Shown here one piece after another: positions 1 through 11,560 of a stretch of DNA of 64,000 nucleotides (its first letter is position 1; every line of letters begins with the position of its first letter). The stretch spans positions 6,083,501-6,147,500 of the forward strand of contig CM065646.1 of NCBI GenBank assembly GCA_033220425.1. The letters are read 5' to 3'. The position numbers and the translations under genes were made by a program. Under the pieces are notes generated by a model. It was given only the letters and a program-made list of their open reading frames with translations, did no database searches and was not told where the DNA came from. The stretch comes from Lepraria neglecta. Taxonomy: Eukaryota; Ascomycota; Lecanoromycetes; Lecanorales; Stereocaulaceae.

Positions 1-635
1 CGTTGGGGGCTATAATAGATAATAACCCACGGAGGTTTCGTGTGTTCTGTATAGACCGGTTTCCCTTCTGTAGCTGAAACAATGACTCTATATACTACTA
101 CGTTTTCTGAGACTATTGCGGACAGTCCTCTACCTTGGTTATATTAATGCTAGGGTGGTATTTAGTAGTAAGTAAACAGTAAGGTAGAGGTTGAAGCACT
201 TATATCCTATCGCGATCCTCCTATTCTAATACCTCTAGATCTTTTGCAGCTACTCCAGCTACTACTACTCTACCTATCTTAATATTATATAACCTCGGAA
301 CCCTACTATTATGAGCCTTGCTAACCTTTAACGCCTTCTCCTCGTCCTCTTCTATAGTATCCCCTTCCTCCTCTTACTCCTTCTCTTCCTAATTACTAGT
401 ATAGCTACCGTTATTTGTGTCGGAACGGATAAGTACAGGATCGTTTGGAGGCCGGGTAGGAAATACCAGCAGGCTTGCTTGATTGAGGGGGAGAATTCAT
501 AAGGCTTTGGGGCGGGGGATTTAGCGGGAGAGGTAGTAGAGTCTTCGCGTAGAGGATTCTGTGTATTATAGGTTATATTCTTAGGTCGTACCGTAAGAGA
601 AGAATATCTGGCCCGGTAAGGTTATATAGAGGTAT
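1..635. repeat. RIP-decayed direct repeat, copy 1 (cut by window edge)
   Basis: This stretch is repeated in the same orientation at 4579-5225, with the same succession of words (for example gctataatagataataacc near the start and aagagaagaatat near the end) and scattered C/T and G/A differences. Both copies are AT-rich with many TA steps and no long reading frame. Two direct copies about 4.6 kb apart could be LTR-like ends or a segmental duplication. The left end lies outside the window, so termini cannot be judged. Confidence 0.6.
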
Positions 636-802
636 AATAGGGATAGTAATAATAGGAAGAATGAAATACGAAGAAGTAGAGGCCCTTCGCTAAGTTGGAA
701 CGAAGAAGAATACTAGAGTACGTGATTTAGTGGCATCGGCGTACCGTAATTGACTAGGTTTACTAATATACCGCGGAAACGGACGTGAGGTGTGCCTATT
801 GT

Positions 803-1297
803 TCAATATTTCACGCGGGCCCGCCGTTTTACTAGAGTATAGTTAGTAGGAGCGCGATCGAAGTAAAGTATAAGATACGTACCTCGCAGGCGCGTCTCAA
901 TATGAAACGAGATAGGATTCTCGCCTATATTATATATCTGCAAGGTAGCCGCCTTGAATTTGCGGGCGTGATCAACTTCGACGTCATTTTTGCTAATACG
1001 ATAAAGAATTCGGTCGGTCGAGCCATTATAGATACCGTCCTCGCGTAAGACCTCTTTAAACATTCTAAATTCGATCTCGTCTAATATAATACTGGCTAGA
1101 GGTTTTTTCTCCTTAATAATATCGGAGGCGAAGAAAAGTATATTCGCCGTCGTCTCTGTCGACCGGATATAGAATCCTATTTCACCGAAGGTAAGCGGAC
1201 GCGCTATATATAGAGTACTATCCGTAGAGAGAGACAGTACGGCACGCCTTCTACGATTGCGATAGTGATTATAGGTATTATTAATCTTTCTGGCCAT
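803..1297 (-). CDS. Hypothetical protein, 164 codons, in decayed repeat DNA
   Basis: An uninterrupted ATG-to-stop frame of 164 codons on the minus strand, surrounded by sequence full of stops. The product is basic at both ends (N-terminal MARKINN followed by an Arg run, C-terminal KRRARVKY) and mixed alpha/beta-looking in the middle. It has no signal peptide, membrane span or motif I recognise. It lies between the two copies of a direct repeat, upstream in orientation of nothing recognisable, so it may be an accessory frame of the same mobile element. An open frame of this length is notable in RIP-affected DNA but could be chance. Confidence 0.35.
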   Translation of the reverse strand: MARKINNTYNHYRNRRRRAVLSLSTDSTLYIARPLTFGEIGFYIRSTETTANILFFASDIIKEKKPLASIILDEIEFRMFKEVLREDGIYNGSTDRILYRISKNDVEVDHARKFKAATLQIYNIGENPISFHIETRLRGTYLILYFDRAPTNYTLVKRRARVKY

Positions 1298-2780
1298 ACC
1301 TAATTTGTAACTCTCCAGCTAGGGTTAGGGGATTCTAGGTGTGAAAACGGAGGGAAATACTGTTTCTAACTGCTGTAAGGCCTCGCTGAGCTTGGCCTGG
1401 TTCTCCGGTATCCCTAGGGACGTACTAACGATATATCTCCTTTCTATCTCTTTCTTTAATACTGCTCGAATCTCCTTATAGTAGGCCTATTCGACTATAA
1501 GGCCACGCGAAATAACCGAGACCGTCTAATTCCTGGGGTTAGTATTTTCGTAGAATTCGGTAGAAGGTGAAGAGGCTAGAGAGGAGGGGGAAATGCCGGC
1601 GGCGACGGCTGCGGGCTTGTACCGGTATTCTATAGCGGGCATATATATAAGATATAGAGTATTGATTAATACGTCGGTAGTAAGAGAAAGGAGTATAGGA
1701 AAGGATTAAAAGGTCGATATATAATATATAAAGAATAATTCCGTACTAAGCCTATAGTAATTAGCGTGTAATAAGCGATGTCCGACTCGAACGCCAAGCA
1801 TATTAAGCGCTGTTCGACTCGGATATCGAGAGTTATCCGACTCGAATACTATCTAATACTCGATATTATTCGACGCGTAGGCTGTTCCCTATATAGTATC
1901 TATATTGAGTACAGGTATAACTACTTGACTTTCGAGTAGGTTTCTCCCTTCATTTAATAATGGTCTTAGTTAAAAGAGTCTATATTAATGGAAGGGTATT
2001 ATAAGGAAGATCGCAACTTAAGACAATACGTTACAAAGGAGTATAGTAGTATATATAGTTCGTATCAAATACGATTATAATCTAGTAAGTTAGGGCTATA
2101 AATTATATTCCCTTTTACCTACAGCTTGTATTTAGTATATAAGTATATAGTATATCTAGATTTTAGTGGCGGATATTCAAGGAAGACTACAGCGCGAAAT
2201 ATCTACTGAAGATAGGAGAAAGCAAAGGGGAATAGCTAGCAATCTAAGTACTTTCAAGTCTTCCCGAACCAGTATAGATTAGATTTAATATTACTATAGA
2301 AGGGTAATAAGAGTCTTGTATCTATCTTACACGAAGTTAAAGCACCGCCGAGCAGAAGAAAAGAAACCTGTAAAAGCGCGCCATTACTTAGCTAGAAATA
2401 TCTAGCTTATTTATACGCCTATTACCTTGTTATATTATCTCTGCTCTGTTTAAATAATACCTTCTAATCTACTCTATATTCATCGTCCGTAATGAAGTAG
2501 TAGTTATATATCTTTGGATTTCGCTGAGATAACCGAACCACCCGCCTATCGCACTGAATATTATAGAATTATATCTAGTCTACATCTATATTCACACTTC
2601 TAAATGCACAGGTCAAGGTAATACTAGTTCTAAGGATACGTTTTATAGAGATAAGGAAGCGCTTGTCATCCTCTTCTTGGAATGGCTATATATATAACTT
2701 ATCTCGCTTCTCGGAAGGTACGGTCGAGCTATACTATAGCTATTTACTAGGAAAATGCTTTTTAAACTACTAGAGTAAGG
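1298..2780. other. AT-rich decayed DNA without recognisable gene
   Basis: TA-dense sequence with stops in all frames. Around 1775-1885 there are several dispersed copies of a tccgactcg-like word, also seen at 4390-4430, 6690-6710 and 10718-10833. These may be subterminal repeats of one transposon family. No gene can be supported. Confidence 0.5.
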
Positions 2781-4330
2781 TTAGTATAAGGTCAAGGTAG
2801 AACAGCGGAAGAGATATAGACTTACTACCGCCAGAATATATGCGATAATAGGAGAACTGGTGAATATAACCAGTTTCTCTAGTCGCCCGTAGATGTCTTC
2901 CCCCAGTAAGCCGATCAACTCTTTGAGTTTTACTAACTTCGGTGTATTACTAGTGAGTTTATCGATATGTTTAGTATAAATACTATCCAGCGGCATCTTG
3001 GCCCAATTCTGTATCAGGCCAGCCAACTCTGTAAAATCTGTGCAACCCTTTCCGCCGTTATATAAAGGCCCCCCTTTAAGCTCGTCCTGAGTAAGAGTAA
3101 GGTAGTTGCGCCGAGAGAATTCTAGAAGGCTTGGGATAATAGTGGCAGCGCGTAGCTTATAGGCGCGTTTGAAGTAGTTATTGATCGCTAGCGTAGGTAT
3201 CTCCTTGCCAGCCTTGCAAGCAATTACATATTCTCTAGTATATTCGGCTTTTACTGCGTCTTAGATCCTCTAATCCTTAGTGCGAAGAGCTGCCTTTTGC
3301 TCTGGATTAAGTAAGTATACAATATAACGAGTCTCGTGCGGAGGTAGCTTAACAAGCTCGGTAGTCCTATTAATATCTATAGTTATAGGCGTCCGCTTGA
3401 TTTCGATAGAGTTTAAGATAGCCTTTATATCTGCGATATTCTTATTATTCTCGCTCTTATTAACCGGATTCTTTCGCTTTCGGTAGCTAGCGGTTAGTTT
3501 CCTAACAACCTCGACTTCGTTGTAAGTTATATATCGATACTCTTCAACGGCGTACTACTAAGGCTACTCGATTATATAGATTATAGCCGAGTAGTTAGTC
3601 AGGTCGCGTGTCCACGGTATAGCGGAGAAACCCCACACCCAGGGCAAAGATGATCGGTATATTTTCATACGCCGATCATCTATAGTATTCTACTCGTTCT
3701 TATTATCCTCTAGTATTTTTACTAGGACTCAGGCACTAATCTCATCCTTAATGCCAAGGACTATCTTGGGATATTCACCCTTTACTATCCTTGTCTTATG
3801 GAATTCGTTAATAAAGATCTAGCCGACACAGAAGTTGTAGACGAATAGAGACTCAGAGTCCTGTAGCACTTCCTTGACATACCTATTATACGAGCCCTTA
3901 GTCATAAGGAGTAGAATACGCTCCTGTCCAGGTTTGGGTTTTCTATCCTTTTCATATCGAAGTAGTTCAGCATTTTCCGATATAAGTAGGGTAGCGTTAA
4001 TATTATTATATATTTTGCCTATATAGGTATAGAAGCACTGTAGCTTCAATATTGGATATTAAGTATTAATCATCTTTGTCTACTCTCGTAACTAGTTGCC
4101 TATCACTTTCGCTGGTATAATAACAAGAATAATACCTTACTTCGGTACGCTAGTTAAATAGGCGGCGCTTTTCTCGATATACAGATAACCGATATCCTAT
4201 TTATTAGCAGAGGGACATATATTATTACTACTCTATACCTTCAATTTCGAGGGTAGGAGATACTTAGTGTAATAGATTAACGCTTTAAACTGTTCGAGGT
4301 TTTTATAATCCTACTTACGCATTTCGAAAA
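2781..4330 (-). pseudogene. SNF2-like helicase/ATPase relic
   Basis: Reading the minus strand across many stop codons gives the helicase motif order of an SNF2-type ATPase. A motif Ia-like stretch IILVIIPAKVIGN is at about 4090-4135. A Walker B / DExH-like box INEFHKTR (first Asp replaced by Asn) is at about 3790-3815. A motif III-like FSAIPWTRDL is at about 3600-3635. A Lys/Arg-rich insert follows, and the open 81-codon piece at 2781-3026 is the distal part. Several stops fall where Trp is expected (TGG to TAG), the usual RIP signature. SNF2-like ATPases occur both as host genes and as cargo of fungal mobile elements; position among repeats favours the latter, but this is inference. Confidence 0.55.
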
Positions 4331-4578
4331 CCTCGCGCTATCGTAAGGAGAGTTAATACTCAAGGATATATATAATAAAAATCGTTAGAGTCTAGTTCGA
4401 GTCGGACGTCAGTATTATCCGAGTCGATAGCAGGTTTCATTAAAAGCTAGGAATAGATACGAACCTTGCCAAAGCCGGGATCGTCCCTATTAATACCCCC
4501 CCTACTAGTAAGTACGCCGGCGCATCCAAGCAGCGCAGTAGAGTTGATAAATATATAGTATAATCTTTTTTATCTTGC

Positions 4579-5225
4579 CGTTAGGGGCTATAATAGATAA
4601 TAACCTACGGAGGGTTCGTATATTCTTAATAGACCGGTTTCCCTTCTACAGTTAGAATAATAACTCTATATACTACCACGTTTTCTGAGACTATTGCGGA
4701 CGGTCCTCTACCTTGGTTATATTAACGCTAGGGTAGTATTTAGTAGTAAGTAAATAATAAGGTAGAGGCTGAAGCACTTATATCCTGTTGTAATCCTCCT
4801 ATTCTAACGCCTCTATATCTTTCGTAGCTACTCTGGCTGCTACTACCCTACCTATCTCGATATTATATAACCCTAGAGTCCTACCTATATGGGCCTTATT
4901 GATCTATAACGCCTTCTGCTCGTTCTTATCTATTAAATCCCCTTCCTTTCTATCATTCTCTTCCTTATTATTTATACCGCTACTACTATCCGAGCTAGAG
5001 CTAATATCTATAGGCTCCTTTAGATTCCCGGTAGACGGACTAGTATACTTATTAGTAAGAAGGGAAGGATCGACGAAAGGCTTTAGGGTAGAGGGTTTAG
5101 TAGAAGAGGTAGCAGGGTCTTTGCCTAGAGGATCCTATATATTAGAGGTTTTCTCTTTAGGTCCTGCCGCAAGAGAAGAATATTTTAAGCGGTAGGAGAG
5201 GGTAAAACTGCCTCGGTAAGGTTAA
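4579..5225. repeat. RIP-decayed direct repeat, copy 2
   Basis: Second copy of the repeat at 1-635, same orientation. The open stretch at 4899-5195 is part of the repeat and has no recognisable product. Words further on (about 6170-6260) again resemble sequence just after copy 1 (about 640-710), so copy 1 looks like a version with a deletion of roughly 0.95 kb, or copy 2 has an insertion. Confidence 0.6.
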
Positions 5226-7069
5226 TTTGGATAGGCCGTATTGCCCTCGATAGATGCTATTATACCTGTCAGTTAATATCCTGACTATTGATTGACGTAG
5301 TATGACTAACGGAGTACCCCTCGCACGATATAAAGCTTGTAGCGCCGGTGACCACGTGAATATATGTCGCGGATAGCATTTTGTAGATCTTCGTTTGTAG
5401 TTACCTCTATAATCCTATTAGATATATAGATAAGGGTGCTCCCCCGGGCATTATCTTCGGTGGTCTAGAATTTCTTAGTTTCTAGGAACTGGATCAGAGT
5501 ATCGTAACTAAGTTGGTCCTAGAGCTAGTTAGCGTTAGTAAGCGAAGTATCACGTATAATATACCGTAGTTGGACAAGATAGAATTTATTATCGCGCGTA
5601 TAACCGATTCTAAGGATAATATAAGGTAGGTAGGTATTATCTAGGGCTGGAGCTGGTACAAAGAATAGTCTAGTATAATCGGGTTACTTAGCACGGGTAT
5701 TATTGTATCTAGGCTTTTTTGAACTAAACGAGTCGTAAGACTCCTCTAAGGGTCGTTTACTGGCACGTCAGTTAGCTACTCTAGGTACTTTATTAAGTAG
5801 TCTTACGAATATATATATTGCTTCGTCTCTGAAAGGTAGTATATAGTTAGGTAGAATAAAGTCAGTAGTAACGGAGTTAAGGACCTTGGTAAAGTCCTGG
5901 CCAGAACCTTGAAGATTTTCGCCCTAAATAGCGGTACCCCGCAGGCGGTCTTTAAGTACTTGACGGAGGGTATTAAACAAGCTATTACTATACCGTAAGC
6001 CTCTATAGACATTAGGGAGGTTCTATAGGATTCCAGGCGGATTACTAGACTTTGGCCTGCCAATAAGCGTATAGAAATTGGCCTCGGTTAGCGTAGGCTC
6101 TGGCGTTATATCGACCTGAGGGTCGATTAGAGAAGGACCGGCTATATTAGATAATATTATAGATGATTCTGACGTATCTATAATAAGAAGAATAATAATA
6201 GGACGAATAAAATAGGGAGAAGTTAAGGATTCTTCGCTAAGTTAGAGGGATAAAGCAGGTAACACGACTAGTAGGGTCCACACCGGGTTTTTATTCATAA
6301 CAGCGATTGGTCGGTAGTTAGTGAATATAATGCCAGTAAGGTAAATACGTTACGAAATAGTTCAACACTTAATGTAATTGGGCGATATAGACCCTTCTCT
6401 ATAGAATAGCACGTCGGAGTAGTTATAAGCAGGTGAGTTTAGCTATCAAAAGATTGAAAGTAGCGAGCTTTAATATAATAGATAAAGATATTAATTGAAA
6501 GCGGAACTTATATATATATAGTGCGTAGAAAGCGAATAGCTGATTTTAAACGTACTGTATCTAGCTTATACTTAATACCTAATATCTAGTAAAGATAGAG
6601 TGTCAAAACTTATTATCTGCTTGTAAAGATTAATTAGATTTCTTCTTCCGTTCTTCGAAATATAAGTCTTAATCAAGTACTCTATTATAAAAATAATCCA
6701 AGTTCGACTCGGACGTATATTTTGGTAATAAGGGCATATACCGCAAGGTTTATAACCAATTATATTTCCTAATAAGACAAGTAACCGGGGCGTTTATTAA
6801 ATATATCGCACAGAAAGAAAATCCCCTTAAACCATCTATTAATCAACGCCTTCTACAGGACGATACTCTACTGTATATATATTATAATTTGATTGATAGT
6901 AACGGTTAAAAACAGGCTATATAAGGCGACGTGAGGATAGATTTATCCTAACCTATAGCGGGTTAGCTTGAAGGATCTAGTAGCGAATATATTTACTGAT
7001 ACCTGCCTAGACGCGTTGATCTCGATAATAACACCTCTATATTACGCCCGAGCCAGATAGATCGACAGT
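5226..7069. other. Decayed repeat DNA, no gene assigned
   Basis: AT-rich with dense TA steps. The minus strand at about 5300-5620 reads as a long degenerate frame without identifiable motifs, and a short open frame lies at 5803-6063. Neither resembles a family I know. The stretch ends where the Plavaka-type reading begins. Confidence 0.4.
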
Positions 7070-10000
7070 ATAAACGTTACTAGAAGCAGTGTAGCAGCGG
7101 AAGCGGCCTAACTAGGCATCTACCACGCTGTAAGGGCCGGGACCCCAATTGGACGTGTAGGAGATAGGCACGCCTCGACGAAGATGAAGTCGAGGGCCCT
7201 ATTTATGAACGCTAAAGAGACGAGGTCGATATGATCGGCGATAGTCCCTGTAAGGGCGAAGGTAGATAAGTCCCCTAGGAGGACCTGACTATTTTAATAG
7301 ATAACGATGCTCCAGGGCGATTACTTGAACTCACCGACTCTACTAACGAGATCTGGCACCAGCAAGACAAGCTAGATATAGTACTCGATCAATCGAAGTC
7401 GATAACGGCGTCAAGTACTATAGGCACTATCTCTACCTTGACCGTTAGCTCTGTAGAGTACTACCTATAGGAGCGAGGTGCCGGGAGGCCTTTAGAGGAA
7501 GAGGATATAACCCTGGCCGAGTCGTTATCTATGCCCCTGTCCGAGTCGATATCCGAGTTAATACCCGAGTCGAACCTAGACTGGCACCCTTTCCATTCAG
7601 AAGCTGATTATGCCCTAGCTTTATGGATATATAATGCCCGACTGTCTAGCGGTATAATAGACAATTTCTTCAAAGATACTCGATTACGACCTTTCCACGG
7701 ACCCTATAGCTTTAACAGCGCTCTATAACTAAAAGCCAAGCTATATACTATAAAGTATTCTGCTGCTGCTAGTGGATAGTCTCGGCAAGCGTTTAGTATC
7801 CTATCGATTCAACCGGACGAGACGACTAGAATATATTATATACTCTACTTCAATATAATGGGTATAATACGAACTCTCATCGGACATAAACCTTTTAATT
7901 CGAGTATTAACTATATACCGATATACTAGCGAAACCTCGACAGGGGTCTGATCGTTAGTAAGATGTATATAGCCCGCTGGTAGTGGGAGATACAAGATAA
8001 GCTCCCTGATGGCTTAATAGTGGTACCGGTTATAATATCGTCAGACAAGACCCATTTGTTACAGACACACGGAGATCAATAGGCGTGGCCAGTCTATATT
8101 ACTATCGGCAACCTCGATCGAGGTATTCGGTAGGTACAGGTTCGGCCGGGGATAATGTTGCTTAGACTGGTGCCATTAGTCTATAACAGTGTGAAAGCCG
8201 AGGTATATTACTACGCTATAGGGCTTATAGTCGAGGGTAAGCCGGCCGAAATACGGATCTTACTTAATATACTAATAATATTCTTTTAAAGTACTTAAGG
8301 AGCTGGCGCCGAAGGGGATCCTTATTATATACGCAGACGGACGAATACGATAATACTACCTAATACTCGCGTCTATACTAGGCGACTACGAGGAACAAGT
8401 TTTGATAACCTCGATCAAGAGCGGCAAACACTATCCGGTCTACTTGGTACCGCTAAATGAATAGGAACGACTACGTCCTGAAAAACCGTATCTAAAGCGA
8501 ATACCTGAATAGACTATAGAGTAGTTATAGATACAAAAAACGTACGATAAGAATACGCCTAGGGTGTTACTGGATATGATAGTATATAACCGGCCTAACT
8601 TTACAGACGGCCACTTCGCAGTTAACGTCTACTAACTATAGACGTTTGATATATTATACTAATTAATGGTTAAAGGGCTATTGAACTACCTCCTAGACTG
8701 GCTTAGGGAGTATATCGGAGAGGGACGAATAAAGCTTGAGGTACAAGCCTTAATCGACGCCCGGTTTCGAGCTATACCCAAATTTACTAAGCTGAGGCGA
8801 TTTCGGGAGTTTAGTAAGCTAAGCTAATAGATAGGAGAGGAGAGCAAAGAGATATTACAGATTATAATACCCGTCTTCGCTCCTCTATTATCCGAAAAAA
8901 ACCCAGACATACTATATACGGGACGAGCTATCGTTGACTTTATTATACTTACAAGATACTAATCCTACGACAAAGCGACACTAGAATACATAAACGTAGC
9001 GTTAGAAAGGATTGATCTACTTAAGGAGGTATTTCGAAAATATAGGCTAGTCAATAAGAAAACGGGCGAGCAAACTTTCAACTTTCCCAAATTCTATAGT
9101 ATTAGTCATTATATTAACATGATTAGATACTACGGTCCGCTAGATAGATATAGTACCCAAGCCTCGGAAAGGGTATATCCGATATTACTAAAGAATTACT
9201 ATAACCGAATAAATAAGTATAAGGATTACTAGGAGCAATTGATAGAATATAACGAACGCTATATCAAGTTAATAATTATACGGGATATTAAAAATTTCTA
9301 AGAGACGGAGCCTATATTACTTAGTTAGAGGAGAAAATAAGAAGACGAGAAAAGTATAAAGGCCGGGGTCCTCCTAGATCTATACTAACTAGGATGGCGA
9401 GCAGACGCGGAAGAGCGCTATATATTAAGATACCTATATAAATGCGATAGTCGTTACTAGCGAACGGCGAGAGATATGGCTAAATGGCTAAATATAGCTG
9501 GGTTTCTCTAAAGCCTGGCTGCATTTCTTAAGGCGCACCGAGCGAAAACGCTAAGTAGAGGTAGTATAACCTCGAACCTAGATATCGATAGAAGGGAGGC
9601 AGACTGCAGCTGGGTTGAGAGCTACCCGGTCTATATCTATTCGGGCCTTATATATTAGAAGACTACCGGAGAGGACTCCTCTGATTTAGGACGTCTCTAT
9701 AAGGATTTAGTAGTCTATAGACCTTATAAACATTTGCAGTATTTTACCTAGCGCAGAGATTATATATAGGTCCGAGAATAAGACTGCAAGAGTTAAAACC
9801 CGGAAACTATATAGGAGGGAAAGTTAGTTAGTAAGGTCTTAGTCGTCGTAGAGGTAAAGGATCTTAGTAACAGGGACTTTAAGCAACGACCTACTCGTAT
9901 ATAGGCTACCCTTGTAGAAGTCTTTGATTATCGATATCTAGGGCAGGTACAAGACTACTATAGAATGGTCGAAGTTAAAAAGGCACGGGCGTCGCTTATA

Positions 10001-10150
10001 CTCAATCCTCGAATAATAGGCGCTCGCCGCTTCTATAGACTACTAAATATCGAGCGAAGTACTTATCTAGTACCGGGAATAGTTAGAGGAAAAGAGATAT
10101 TCTATATTAATAGTTTTATCGACTAGGACTAATATACTATAATATATTAC
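7070..10150 (+). pseudogene. Plavaka-type (CMC superfamily) transposase relic
   Basis: The plus strand, read through many stops, follows the landmarks of fungal Plavaka transposases in order. There is an N-terminal C2H2-like segment near 7075-7130 (CKQC, then GLTRH and a last Cys). The intact piece 7531-7728 contains LDWHPFHSEADYALALWIY. The core VPVIISSDKTHL followed by AWPVYITIGNLD is at about 8020-8110. ADGRIR with DYEEQ is at about 8330-8400, and DARFRAIPKF with LRRFRE at about 8755-8810. NFPKFYSISHYINMIR is at about 9080-9130, and a C-terminal YLVPG with FYINSFID at about 10065-10125. In-frame TAG codons sit where Trp is expected. The gene is dead and consistent with RIP. Confidence 0.8.
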
Positions 10151-10717
10151 CCCAAATTCCTAATAAACAATTCTAAGGCAGCGCGACGAATCCACGCTAA
10201 ATTCCTACTAAATCCTTCTCAGGCAACGCTATAAACCTAAGTAAAAACCCTTAAAAGGAAGAGAGATAATACTATGAATATATCTAGGTCGATAGAGCGG
10301 AAGAGATACTACTACTAACCGCCCTCGCCGCATCTAAAGTCAAGGCTTTAGTCTTAAGGAAAACCTCTAATATAAAGAACTAACCTATAGTTTCAATTAC
10401 CGCAGCGGTATTAATCCTCTCTTCGGCATATTTAATTATAGCTATATTATATCAGCAGGCTATATAGTGTCTTACGCATACAATATTTACTTACTTCAGT
10501 ATCGAGTCTACGGCCCTCGCACGTTACTAATATTCGGGTACTTCGGTAAGCTGAGGAGTAGGGAGGTTATTAAGCTCGCGGTATCGTATATAAAGTCTAT
10601 CGGGGAAGATAGGGAGCAAATTCGTCGGATATTGAGTATCTATAGTAATACTTTACTGAAATAATAGCGACGAGACTATAAACTACGAGAAGAAATATTA
10701 AGAAATGTCTAGCTAAA
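10151..10717. other. Decayed DNA after the transposase relic
   Basis: TA-rich sequence probably belonging to the 3' part of the Plavaka element. A 65-codon open frame at 10467-10664 has no recognisable motif and is of chance length. Confidence 0.4.
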
Positions 10718-10833
10718 TATTCATCCGACTCGGACAGGGTAAACCCGAGTTAGACACCACTCGGACAGTGTAAAACCCGAGTTAGATACTACTCGGACAG
10801 TATAAAACCCGAGTCGGACACCAATCGGACAAG
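10718..10833. repeat. Short tandem repeat built on actcggaca ... aaacccgagt
   Basis: About three and a half degenerate units of roughly 33 bp. Each joins ctcggacag to aaacccgag with its own near-palindromic character (ctcgg / ccgag). Related words are near 1800 and 4400. They look like subterminal repeats of a DNA transposon; spacers are not unique, so this is not CRISPR. Confidence 0.6.
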
Positions 10834-11209
10834 GGCAAAAAAGGGCGAAATACATACGCCCCTGATCTACTAGAGTTTTGCCAGGTGCTGCTGACAGTTT
10901 AGTAACTAGGTGTCGTAACTCTCTATCTCGGTTATTTACTCGAATTATAAGGAGTAGAAGATATAGTCGGATTAGCGGATAATAGGTTATTATAGAATCG
11001 AGGAAAGCGTGGTTAAATAACCCGTGAAGAAGTTGAAGAAGGATTAGTATGAGCGCGAGTTAAACTTATATTGATATTACTGATAACGAGCTTTTATATA
11101 CTGAAGGAGCTGTCGGTAGTAGCTATATTTCCAACGGATTGTACATATGGAAGACTTTATTTAGATTCGACTACCTACTTACACCTTGTATAGAAGATAT
11201 ATAGCTACT

Positions 11210-11560
11210 AATTGGTAGAAATGTATAGACTATATGAGAAGTAATCAATTATAATAAAAGAAAACTGGCAGCTATATATTAGCAGCGTTGTATTATTGAT
11301 TGAGCTAACAGCTGGCTGAACGCATAATGGACATGCTAATTAGTTAGATATTATACTAACAGTAACATCTAATTGCTGATTGGTTATACATTATACTAAT
11401 AGCAATATCTAATTACTAACTGACCTAACATCGTTAAATCAGTAGTATTGAGTTGCAGATCGAGCTGATTTGATGCTGTCAGCAACATTGAGTTGCTAAT
11501 TCCGCTAAACGTAACTGTCAGCCCTACCGGCGCGCTCGGCAACTCGGGATTTCCCAGCAA
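11210..11560. repeat. Degenerate tandem repeat around catctaattgctgattgg
   Basis: Units of about 50-55 bp are repeated with variation: words such as ttatactaa, agtaacatctaattgctga and atctaattactaact recur between about 11330 and 11420 and in weaker form to 11500. No coding capacity. Confidence 0.5.

Noticed and set aside
10718-10833. CRISPR-like short repeats
   Set aside because: Units are contiguous and degenerate with no unique spacers, and the DNA is eukaryotic.
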